From JAUWQU01 sp964605095 (lineage in GTDB: Bacteria; Planctomycetota; Phycisphaerae; SM23-33), in NCBI GenBank assembly GCA_964605095.1, contig CAZSBS010000269.1, positions 1 to 6,440 on the forward strand: a DNA stretch of 6,440 bases, given 5' to 3'. The position numbers were made by a program, and so were the translations under genes. A model generated the notes under the pieces. That model saw nothing but the letters and a program-made list of their open reading frames with translations, had not been told where the DNA came from and ran no database searches. Below are positions 1-6,356 of the stretch, piece after piece. Position 1 is the stretch's first letter. Each line of letters starts with the position of its first letter.

Positions 1-1106
1 TGGCTGTTGAGGAATCTGATGTGCTGCTTGATGTCCTTGAGAATAACCCGGTCGATGGGGCTGTCACGTTCGACCTCGTCGGGCGGAAGCTCCCGCATCA
101 GCAGTTCGAAGGACTGCTTGGCGGAGCGATAGCTCTTGGCCATTTCGTACTTCCAGGCGCTTTCGTACTTATCGCGCACCATCTTGTCGAGATCGACTGA
201 GGCCGCTAACGCCATGCGCTCGTACTGGACCTTGGGAAAGGATATGCTCTGGCTGTAAGCGCGGTACAGCTTGAACTGCCTGACGCATTTGTAGAGCTCG
301 CCCGGGCGACTCCAGAGGAGGTTCTTGTTTAGATAGCTTCGCACGGCGAGGTCGAGCGCCTCGGCAGCCTTGGTGGGGCTTGGGGGCCGTTCGATCGGCG
401 CGTCCAGGGCGGTGCTGATCTGCTCGGCCGTCAAACGGGACGATGGGACTCCGCCGTCACTCGTCGGTGAGTCATCCCGGAGCATCAGGGTGGCCCCGAA
501 GCCAACCAGGCCAAGCAGCACCACCGACAGCAGGACGACCTTGAGATTCTTGCTTCCCTTCTCAGCCGGGCCTCCGAGGCCGTCTTCTTCCTGAGGTTGC
601 CCGGACTGTCCGGCGGCCTTTTCAGCATGTTTTGCTTTCCCCGTCGGCGTGGGCGGCGGCGCCTTGGTCTTTTCGCCGGCGGCTGCCGGGGCTGCCTCGG
701 CTCGCGGCTTGGCGGCCCGGGCCTTCGTTTCAGCCAGCTTGGCCTGGGCCGATGGATTGGCCTGGCGCCAGTCCTCAAGGGCCTCTTCCGGGTCGTCGCC
801 CGGCGAGACATAGAGTATCTTCGTCTCCAGTCCGATGCCCATCACGTCGCCGGTGTCCAGCAGGATCTTCTTGTCCTTCCTGTACCGCTTGCCGTTGATC
901 AGCGTGCCGTTGGCTGAAAGGTTCTCCATCACCCAGCCGTCGCGGGTCAACTGGAACTGCACGTGTTCCCTGGAGGCCGCCTCATCGAGGAGCCTGACGT
1001 CCGCGCTCGGGCTTCTGCCGAGCACGGCCGTGCTTGTCATGATTACCGCACGCTCGCCCTGCTGCGCGCCGGTAACGAAAATAAGCTCGGGCATTGCCGA
1101 AACCAT
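1..1106 (-). CDS. FHA-domain bitopic membrane protein of the Tad operon (3' end outside window)
   Basis: The frame is open for 368 codons from an ATG at 1106 to the left edge, so the C-terminus is missing. Residues about 7-100 form an FHA domain with the conserved set visible: G30-R31, S45-R46-E47-H48, N66-G67-T68 and N71-G72. FHA domains bind phosphothreonine peptides, so a phosphoprotein partner in the cytoplasm is expected. Residues about 118-188 are a low-complexity Ala/Lys/Pro/Glu linker. Residues about 190-209 (VVLLSVVLLGLVGFGATLML) are a membrane helix, preceded by KGSKNLK, which favours an N-in, C-out topology. The remainder (about 245-368) is helical and charged; the stretch around 316-337 has TPR-like spacing, but I cannot assign a family. 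The start overlaps the tadC stop (TGATG), and an AGAGAGG ribosome site lies 9 nt upstream (1116-1122). M5 is an alternative start. The role in the pilus machine is inferred from position only. Confidence 0.9.
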   Translation of the reverse strand, partial: MVSAMPELIFVTGAQQGERAVIMTSTAVLGRSPSADVRLLDEAASREHVQFQLTRDGWVMENLSANGTLINGKRYRKDKKILLDTGDVMGIGLETKILYVSPGDDPEEALEDWRQANPSAQAKLAETKARAAKPRAEAAPAAAGEKTKAPPPTPTGKAKHAEKAAGQSGQPQEEDGLGGPAEKGSKNLKVVLLSVVLLGLVGFGATLMLRDDSPTSDGGVPSSRLTAEQISTALDAPIERPPSPTKAAEALDLAVRSYLNKNLLWSRPGELYKCVRQFKLYRAYSQSISFPKVQYERMALAASVDLDKMVRDKYESAWKYEMAKSYRSAKQSFELLMRELPPDEVERDSPIDRVILKDIKQHIRFLNS

Positions 1107-2131
1107 CAGAACAGGCCTCTCTGAATAATCCGCAGAATCGCCGGGCCGAAAATCGCGATCACCACCGCGATGAGGATAAGCAGGCTCGGCACCAGTATTC
1201 GTACGCTGGCGACGGCGGCGGCGTTCTCAGCCCGCACCGACCGGTGGAGCCGAAGCAGGCTCGCCTGCTGGTGGAGAACCTCGCCCAGCGGCGTGCCGAG
1301 TTCCTCGGCCTGGATGACGCTGGCGACAATGCTCCGAAGGCTGTCCAAGGGGATGCGGTCGGCCAGGTTCCGCAGTGATTTGCGGCGGGTGGTGCCGAGG
1401 TCCATCTCGGCCAGCATGGTCTTGAGTTCGATGTTGAACGGGTCGTCGGTTTCCTCGCGGACTACCGTCTGGGCGGCCTCGGTGAACGTGGCGCCGGCGC
1501 CCATTGCCAGGCTTATGAGGTCCAGCGAGTACGGCACGCGCTTGGAGATCAGGCGGATGCGTTTGTCGGCCCGGCTGTAGAGCTGGAAGACCGTCATGAC
1601 GAATCCCACGCCCAGGCCCAGCAGCAAGACAGCTATGCTGAAGGACCGCATCACCGCCAAGAAGCACGTCTCCAAAAGCAGGCCCAGCAAGATCCCCGAC
1701 CCCAGCGCCAGGGCCAGGTACTCCTCCGGCGTGTAGTACTCCGGGTTGCCGGCGGCGACCAGCTTGCCGCGAACCCAGGCCTTCACCCTTGGAAGATTCA
1801 TCCGGTGTGTGAGCGTCAGCAGCAGCCACATGATGTGCTTGATGACGCCGCTCTCGAAGACCGTCTTGCGGTCGGTGTGGCCTGTAGCCAGGGCGGCCTC
1901 GCGCTGGGGCGAGAGCCTCACCTGGGTGGACTGGCCGAAGATGCCGTAGATCAGCATCGCCACGTCGGCCAGGATGAGCACCGAGAGGATCACGTCCCAG
2001 ACGTCGAGCATCTGCCAGAACGTCTGGGCGGGCGCCATGTCGGGCGTCTCGACAAGCCCGGCCTGGGCCTGCGCCAGTTGCGCCCCGGCCGCCATGACCG
2101 CGGCAAACGTGTTTTGAATGATTCCGCCCAT
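1106..2131 (-). CDS. tadC: TadC, Tad/Flp pilus inner-membrane platform protein
   Basis: A 341-residue member of the type II secretion F (GspF/T2SSF) family. In Tad systems TadC pairs with TadB to form the inner-membrane platform that couples the CpaF/TadA motor to pilus assembly. Hydrophobic segments are visible at about 46-64, 138-159, 165-182 and 310-330. The cytoplasmic T2SSF helical domain lies between, about 198-305, with the typical pattern of Y201-SLDLISLAMGAGATFTEA followed by RIPLDSLRSIVASVIQAEELGTP. The C-terminal helix and short tail are usual for the family. The protein begins with about 45 residues rich in Ala and Gln before the first membrane helix. The start ATG is one base after the tadB stop (TGA-C-ATG). 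No good ribosome site precedes it, so translation is probably coupled to tadB. Assignment to TadC rather than TadB rests on order and the longer N-terminal part. Confidence 0.93.
   Translation of the reverse strand: MGGIIQNTFAAVMAAGAQLAQAQAGLVETPDMAPAQTFWQMLDVWDVILSVLILADVAMLIYGIFGQSTQVRLSPQREAALATGHTDRKTVFESGVIKHIMWLLLTLTHRMNLPRVKAWVRGKLVAAGNPEYYTPEEYLALALGSGILLGLLLETCFLAVMRSFSIAVLLLGLGVGFVMTVFQLYSRADKRIRLISKRVPYSLDLISLAMGAGATFTEAAQTVVREETDDPFNIELKTMLAEMDLGTTRRKSLRNLADRIPLDSLRSIVASVIQAEELGTPLGEVLHQQASLLRLHRSVRAENAAAVASVRILVPSLLILIAVVIAIFGPAILRIIQRGLF
1116..1122 (-). promoter_or_regulatory. Ribosome binding site for the FHA membrane protein
   Basis: AGAGAGG on the minus strand lies inside the end of tadC, 9 nt before the ATG at 1106. 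It supports that start over the internal ATG at 1094, although the FHA domain would be intact from either. Confidence 0.55.
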
Positions 2132-2132
2132 G

Positions 2133-3008
2133 TCAGATATCGATAGCTATAACCTTGCGAATCCACAAGAAGCCCAGGAACGTCAGCAGCGCCATCGAGC
2201 CCAGCAGGACGTTTCCGACCGGCTCGGTGAAGAGCATTTTCACGCCGCCAGCGTCTATCACATACATGATGGCCAGGATGACAGCCGGCATCACCGCCAG
2301 CCAGCGGGCGGTGGCCCGGCCCTGTGCCGTAAGCGTCTGGACGCGGCCCTCGAGCCGCTGAATCTCCCGGATGCTCTCGGCGATCCGGTCGAGCGTCTCG
2401 CCAAGGTCGCCACCGCGTTCGCGGTGCGTCTGCAAGGCCGCGAAGAGCAGGCGGAAGTCGGCCGAGCCTATCCGGTCGGCGGCGTTGCGCATCGCCTCCT
2501 CCAGCGAGATACCGTACTCGTACTCGCGGGTGAGGTGCCGAAATTCCTGCCTCAGGGGGTTGGGGCCGTCGCGGGCTACCAGCGCCAGCGACTGGGTAAG
2601 GTTCAGCCCCGCGCGGACGCCGCTGGCAAGCGTCTGCACGCCGCCGACAAGCTGCTCTTCGAGCTTCTTGAGCCTGCGGTTGCGCAGGTAGCGGACCATC
2701 GCGTGGGGAAGCATCGCTCCCAGCAGGCCCAGCGGCAGCACGCCCCAGACCGACCGCGTAAGGGCATAGCCTATGAATCCCAGCACGACGATGACCATGC
2801 CCGTGATGATCGTCACCATCCGCGGGGGCACGTCCAGCAGCAGCGCCCGGCGGAAGATGAGGTCGTACTCACGCTCGCGACGGCGCACAAGTTCCCGCAG
2901 AGGCGCCCAGCCGACATAGGCCGCCGCGACCGACAGCACTAACATCACGATGCTGACGAACACCTGGAACCTGTCGAATTGCGAAGCCTGCGCCGCGGCC
3001 AGCATCAT
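2133..3008 (-). CDS. tadB: TadB, Tad/Flp pilus inner-membrane platform protein
   Basis: A 291-residue T2SSF-family protein, partner of TadC in the inner membrane and likely contact for the CpaF ATPase. The N-terminal hydrophobic segment is at about 15-34, a pair of helices at about 64-82 and 86-104, the cytoplasmic T2SSF domain at about 115-230 and C-terminal membrane helices at about 235-252 and 264-284. Family features visible include the L120-VGGVQTLASGVRAGLNLTQSL segment and the L-x-x-E-Y-x-x-G-x-S-L-E-E-A-M motif near 159-173, followed by RERGGDLGETLDRIAESIRE (196-215). The start is the ATG at 3008, overlapping the cpaF stop as ATGA; a GGGGG ribosome site lies 7 nt upstream (3016-3020). 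A second ATG follows directly (3005). The open frame extends upstream to 3419, but that part is antisense-free shadow of cpaF on the same strand and is low-complexity, so I excluded it. Confidence 0.94.
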   Translation of the reverse strand: MMLAAAQASQFDRFQVFVSIVMLVLSVAAAYVGWAPLRELVRRREREYDLIFRRALLLDVPPRMVTIITGMVIVVLGFIGYALTRSVWGVLPLGLLGAMLPHAMVRYLRNRRLKKLEEQLVGGVQTLASGVRAGLNLTQSLALVARDGPNPLRQEFRHLTREYEYGISLEEAMRNAADRIGSADFRLLFAALQTHRERGGDLGETLDRIAESIREIQRLEGRVQTLTAQGRATARWLAVMPAVILAIMYVIDAGGVKMLFTEPVGNVLLGSMALLTFLGFLWIRKVIAIDI

Positions 3009-4882
3009 GTGAAAACCCCCACGTCCAGGAAGCCGCCGTCGATCAGGTCCTGCGAAAAGGCTGGGATGTAGCCGGTGTGGCGCAGCGAGGCGTCCTCGCC
3101 CCTGCGGGCCCTGACCATCGGCAGCAGGAAGATGTCCTCGGTAATCACCCTGTCCGTCTCGGGATCGATGCCGACGATCTCCGTGACGTGCGTGACGCGC
3201 CGCAGCCCGTTGGGAAGCCTCGCTATCTGCACAATCAGGTCCAGCGCCGCCACCGCCTGCTCGCGAATCGCCCGCACGGGCATCTCCACCGCCATCATTA
3301 CCATCGTCTCCAGACGCATCATCGTGTCCGCCGGGTTGTTGGCGTGAATCGTCGTCAGCGACCCGTCGTGCCCGGTGTTCATCGCCTGGAGCATGTCCAG
3401 GGCCTCCGGGCCGCGGCACTCGCCGACGATCAGCCGGTCGGGCCTCATCCGCAGGGCGTTCTTGACCAGGTCGCGGATGGTGTAGGCGCCCTTGCCCTCG
3501 ATGTTGGCTGGACGGGTCTCCAGGCGGGCGATATGCTCCTGACCGAGCTGGAGCTCGGCTGAGTCCTCTATGGTGATTATCCGCTCGCCGTCCGGAATGA
3601 AGCTGCTAAGCACGTTCAGCGTGGTGGTCTTTCCGCTGCCGGTCCCGCCGGAGATGATGATGTTCTTGCGCCCCAGGACGCAGGCCTGGAGGAAACGCGC
3701 GACCGGCTCGGTAATGGTGCCGCGTTCGATGAGGTCGTCGACGGTGAAGGGGATCCTCGCAAACTTGCGGATGGTCAGCGTCGGACCCGAAAGGCTCAGC
3801 GGGCTGATTATCGCGTTGACTCTGCTGCCGTCGGGCAGGCGGGCGTCCACCAGCGGCGTTGACCGGTCGATCCGCCGCCCTACGGGAGTGATGATCCGCT
3901 CGATGATGCTCTGGACTATTTCGTCAGAAAAAAAACTTCGCCCGGTGTTCTGGATCGTGCCTTCCTTCTCGATGTATATCTTGTCGCGCCCGATGACCAT
4001 GATCTCGTTGATGTTGGGCATCTCCAGCAGGTCCTGGAGCGGCCCGTAGCCGACGACGACGTCCTCTATCTCCTTCGAGAGCATCCGCCGGCTGACGTAT
4101 TCGCGAAGCTCCGGGCTGATCCTGGTGCTTACGCGCTGCATCTGGGCTTCCCAATCGGTCTCGATAGTCAGGATGTCGTCCTTGAGCGAGTGAGGCCGCA
4201 GGCGAAGCGGGAAGAAGCTCACGATGTCGCCGACGATTCGGGTGATGGCCTCCTCGTGCTTGTTGTCGAGAATGTCGGAGTTCTCGAATCCGTAGCCGTA
4301 CATGAGCTTGCCGGTGGCCCTGCGGGCGAGTTCGGTCACCACGGCCCGCCAGAGGAAGTCCCGCACGAGGTGGCGGGACATGTCATCGTCGACCTGATCG
4401 TGGTACTTGTCGATGATGTCCGACAGGTGGCGTTTGATCAGGGCGACGAGCTTCTCGTCCGTCACGCCGGACTGGCCCGTAACGCGGAGGTTGAGGCGTT
4501 CCAGAAGCTCGGCGTGCATCTTCTGCTCGAGTTCCATTACCCGCCGGCGGGGCGTGACGGCCCTGTCGGCCACGGAGATCCGCCTCTGCGACGGCTCCAT
4601 CATGTAGATGCTGAACTCGCCGACGCGGATCTCGTCGCCGTAGTCGATCTTGCCACGCTGCTTGTAGGCGATGACCTTGTTGGCGACGCTCGTGCCGTTG
4701 AGGCCGAGCGATTCCAGGAAGAAGCTTCCGGAGTCCTTGAAAATCCGGGCGTGATGCCGCGAGACGAACTGGCTGCGGAGCGTGACGTCGTTGGAATCGT
4801 CGCGCCCGATGGTGATGTCTTCACTGGAGACCTTCACCACCTCCCGCTCGTCGCTGTATTGATTGTAGACCCAGATTTCCAC
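3005..4882 (-). CDS. cpaF: FHA domain fused to CpaF/TadA secretion ATPase
   Basis: A 625-residue protein that should be the cytoplasmic hexameric motor driving Flp pilus assembly or secretion. Residues 1-97 are an FHA domain (G26-R27, S41-R42-H43-H44, N62-G63-T64). Residues about 115-260 match the usual CpaF N-terminal helical part (M116-ELEQKMHAELLERLNL). The GspE/PilT-like ATPase core covers about 265-590. Its motifs are intact: R348-LPDGSRVN, Walker A G412-GTGSGKTT, the Asp box I438-EDSAELQL, Walker B L484-IVGECRG with E488, and the His box T503-GHDGSLTTIHAN. The C-terminus has the family HTGYIPAF tail. Typical CpaF is about 450-500 residues, so the FHA domain accounts for the extra length. 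The start is GTG at 4882 with AAGGG 7 nt upstream. The stop overlaps the tadB start. An eight-T run on the sense strand lies at codons 316-319. Phosphorylation-linked control of the motor is inferred from the FHA domain. Confidence 0.97.
   Translation of the reverse strand: MEIWVYNQYSDEREVVKVSSEDITIGRDDSNDVTLRSQFVSRHHARIFKDSGSFFLESLGLNGTSVANKVIAYKQRGKIDYGDEIRVGEFSIYMMEPSQRRISVADRAVTPRRRVMELEQKMHAELLERLNLRVTGQSGVTDEKLVALIKRHLSDIIDKYHDQVDDDMSRHLVRDFLWRAVVTELARRATGKLMYGYGFENSDILDNKHEEAITRIVGDIVSFFPLRLRPHSLKDDILTIETDWEAQMQRVSTRISPELREYVSRRMLSKEIEDVVVGYGPLQDLLEMPNINEIMVIGRDKIYIEKEGTIQNTGRSFFSDEIVQSIIERIITPVGRRIDRSTPLVDARLPDGSRVNAIISPLSLSGPTLTIRKFARIPFTVDDLIERGTITEPVARFLQACVLGRKNIIISGGTGSGKTTTLNVLSSFIPDGERIITIEDSAELQLGQEHIARLETRPANIEGKGAYTIRDLVKNALRMRPDRLIVGECRGPEALDMLQAMNTGHDGSLTTIHANNPADTMMRLETMVMMAVEMPVRAIREQAVAALDLIVQIARLPNGLRRVTHVTEIVGIDPETDRVITEDIFLLPMVRARRGEDASLRHTGYIPAFSQDLIDGGFLDVGVFT
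3016..3020 (-). promoter_or_regulatory. Ribosome binding site for tadB
   Basis: GGGGG on the minus strand, within the last codons of cpaF, 7 nt before the ATG at 3008. It supports the short TadB start, giving an ATGA stop-start overlap with cpaF. Confidence 0.5.
3928..3935 (-). repeat. Homopolymer tract (T8 on the sense strand) inside cpaF
   Basis: Eight consecutive A on the plus strand read as TTTTTTTT in the sense strand, within codons for R315-S-F-F-S. The tract stands out in a GC-rich gene. With eight T the ATPase frame is intact. With seven, the reading gives L-T-K then TAG; with nine, F then TGA. Either shift would give a product of about 319-321 residues containing the FHA and N-terminal helical parts but none of the nucleotide-binding motifs. 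Whether slippage occurs is unknown. Confidence 0.85.
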
Positions 4883-4921
4883 TAACCAGCCCTTTTTGGC
4901 ATTTGGCAGGCGTCCGAGGCG
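4883..4921 (-). promoter_or_regulatory. cpaB-cpaF spacer with cpaF ribosome binding site
   Basis: This 39-nt spacer is the widest gap in the operon. On the minus strand it has AAGGG (4890-4894), 7 nt before the GTG at 4882, which decides that start. Just upstream is a perfect tandem 7-mer, TGCCAAA twice (4895-4908). I see no terminator or convincing promoter. The gap means cpaF is the one gene here whose translation is not tightly coupled to its predecessor. Confidence 0.55.
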
Positions 4922-5764
4922 TCATTCCCAGGTTCTGGAGCCGGGCACCGTCACGCCGTCAGAGCCACCCGGGCCGCCGCCCCGGCCTGTCGGCAACTCG
5001 CCCCGCGCCGGCGCGGCGGCGGACTCGCCAAGCTTCTTGAGTTCCGGAACGATGATGTTGAAATCGCTCAACGGCCGCTCATTGGTGGGTCGAAGCTCAA
5101 CCCAGCAACCACCGTTGACGTGCGTCAGCAGGTTGGCCCACTGGAGCGACACATCTTCCGGCAACTCGACAGTGATGCTGTTGTAGGTCTTCGGCGCCCT
5201 GGTCGTCACGCTGGACTTCTGTATCTTGGAGAGATCATTTCCATAGCCGCCTACGGCCAGAACAGTCACGCCCTTGATTATCCGGTACGCCTTGCCACTT
5301 ATCATCCCAAGGATGTTCACGCGGTCGTTGGTGCGCAGGATGTCGCCGGGGGAAAGTTTGGAGTCAAGCTGAATGGCGATGGCCACACTGCCGGGCTTGA
5401 TGGCAGCAGCCGGCGTGATGCCCCCGCCGCCGGTTATGTAGTCCCACAGCAGCCAGCGGCCCTTATCGAGGCTCCGGTTGACCGTCTGGCCGACCGCGAA
5501 ATTCAGGTTCTCGCCCGTTACGACCGTCCCGAGGCTTTCCTGGTACTGCTTGGGGACGGTTCGGACCTCGAGGTCCTCGACCCTGAGCTTCTCGCCCGCG
5601 TCGACATCCCGGGCCAGGGAGATAAGCTCGATCTGCTGGCCCCGCGCGGCATTGCGGACGCTGTGGATGTGGACATTGTAGATGACCACCACAACCAGGC
5701 CCAGCCCCAGGGATACCAGCAGAAGCCAAAGGTTCTGTCCACCAGCGTTTTGTTCTTCGGCCAT
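4922..5764 (-). CDS. cpaB: CpaB/RcpC-like Flp pilus assembly protein with SAF domain
   Basis: A 280-residue protein of the CpaB/RcpC family, a periplasmic component of Tad machines thought to work at the secretin in the outer membrane. Residues about 12-30 (LWLLLVSLGLGLVVVVIYN) are an uncleaved signal anchor. Residues about 43-110 form the SAF domain (ELISLARDVDAGEKLRVEDL, then a V-G-Q-T-V-N-R-S-L turn). Residues about 117-230 are the RcpC/CpaB domain, recognised by S126-VAIAIQLDSKLSPGDILRTN and DRVNILG, then a V-T-V-L-A-V-G strand. Residues about 247-280 are a Gly/Pro/Arg-rich, probably disordered tail. The ATG at 5764 has AGAGGTG 5 nt upstream, overlapping the stop of the preceding gene. 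Length is in the normal range for the family. The order cpaB, then cpaF, tadB, tadC is a familiar Tad arrangement, although the secretin and TadZ genes usually nearby are not between them here. Confidence 0.93.
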   Translation of the reverse strand: MAEEQNAGGQNLWLLLVSLGLGLVVVVIYNVHIHSVRNAARGQQIELISLARDVDAGEKLRVEDLEVRTVPKQYQESLGTVVTGENLNFAVGQTVNRSLDKGRWLLWDYITGGGGITPAAAIKPGSVAIAIQLDSKLSPGDILRTNDRVNILGMISGKAYRIIKGVTVLAVGGYGNDLSKIQKSSVTTRAPKTYNSITVELPEDVSLQWANLLTHVNGGCWVELRPTNERPLSDFNIIVPELKKLGESAAAPARGELPTGRGGGPGGSDGVTVPGSRTWE

Positions 5765-5768
5765 GTTC

Positions 5769-6356
5769 TCACCTCTTGTTCGGCGTCGCCGGCGCCGTCG
5801 GCGTCACGGCAACTACCACTATGCTTACCATTTTCTCATTTCTCGCGTCGTTAAGCAAGGACACGGTGACCCATCCGTCAAGTTTCCCGAAGACAAGCGT
5901 CCTTCGCCCGCCCGGCACGACGCGGTCTTCGAGTACTCGGTAGCCCAGCCGGGTGAGCTGCCCGGCGTAGTGCCCCGCCGCGGCATCCGCCGAACCCGCC
6001 AACTCGTAGCGGACCTGCCGCTCGATGTCCAGGTCGTTTCGGCGCTGGAAGCCGTAAAGCCGGCGGCAGCCGTGCGGCGGCGCAACCCCAGCCGGGTCGC
6101 CTCCAAACGGCACCAGCCCAGACCCTGCCAGCGGATCACGCGCCTTCAGCGGGCTGTCACTGTCCGGGCGCGTCGCCGGGCCGGATCGGATCGCCCCGCT
6201 CTGGCCGCGATGGCCCGAGACGAGCCGCCTCTCGACTATCCGCCCGCCCGCCCATGCCAGCAGCACAGCCAGGACCATAAGGGACAAGACAAGCACGGTC
6301 CGCCAAGCCTGCTTTCGCCGCCCGGCGGCGTCTGTCAGAGGAGCGTTTTCGGCCAT
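5769..6356 (-). CDS. Unrecognised membrane-anchored protein, first Tad gene in window
   Basis: A protein of about 195 residues that I do not recognise. After a short cytoplasmic part ending in RRK-QAWR, residues about 20-38 (TVLVLSLMVLAVLLAWAGG) form a membrane helix, so the rest should be outside the cytoplasm. Residues about 42-95 are a Gly/Pro/Ser-rich linker. Residues about 97-188 look like a small alpha/beta domain: a helix with AAGHYAGQLTRLGYRV followed by strands RRTLVFGKLDGWVTVSLL and KMVSIVVVAVT. That helix-strand pattern recurs in small secreted or periplasmic domains, but I cannot name the family. The stop is only 4 nt from cpaB, so it is co-translated and probably belongs to the same machine, for example as a periplasmic or pilus accessory factor (inference). 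I chose ATG at 6356; an in-frame TTG at 6374 would add 6 residues. An in-frame TAA at 6390-6392 closes the frame upstream. Neither start has a clear ribosome site. Confidence 0.75.
   Translation of the reverse strand: MAENAPLTDAAGRRKQAWRTVLVLSLMVLAVLLAWAGGRIVERRLVSGHRGQSGAIRSGPATRPDSDSPLKARDPLAGSGLVPFGGDPAGVAPPHGCRRLYGFQRRNDLDIERQVRYELAGSADAAAGHYAGQLTRLGYRVLEDRVVPGGRRTLVFGKLDGWVTVSLLNDARNEKMVSIVVVAVTPTAPATPNKR
5770..5776 (-). promoter_or_regulatory. Ribosome binding site for cpaB
   Basis: AGAGGTG on the minus strand sits 5 nt before the cpaB ATG and overlaps the TGA stop of the upstream gene (5769-5771). This is the strongest ribosome site in the window and couples the two genes. Confidence 0.7.

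Noticed and set aside
597..917. Plus-strand and minus-strand small frames over 485-1128
   Set aside because: They overlap the FHA membrane protein, whose frame is open from 1106 to the edge and has FHA motifs and a membrane helix.
1227..1829. Minus-strand open frame of about 200 codons inside tadC
   Set aside because: Out-of-frame shadow of tadC with Gly/Arg/Pro/His-rich nonsense composition.
2136..2150. Cluster of overlapping short palindromes (ATCGAT, AGCT) at the tadB 3' end
   Set aside because: They are short, lie within coding sequence for the TadB C-terminus, and do not form one long inverted repeat.
2118..2942. Plus-strand open frame of about 274 codons
   Set aside because: Antisense shadow of tadB; composition rich in Arg, His and Gln with no recognisable domain.
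3009..3419. N-terminal extension of the TadB frame
   Set aside because: This part overlaps the cpaF ATPase coding region in another frame and is Arg/Gly/Asp-rich; TadB family sequence begins only after 3008.
4190..4885. Plus-strand open frame of about 231 codons
   Set aside because: It lies antisense to cpaF, whose protein has full family motifs; the translation is the biased Val/Asp/Glu/His type expected opposite a GC-rich gene.
5120..5854. Plus-strand open frames over cpaB and the upstream gene (also 5682-6362)
   Set aside because: Both are opposite genes with supported starts and domains; no ribosome site or family pattern is seen.
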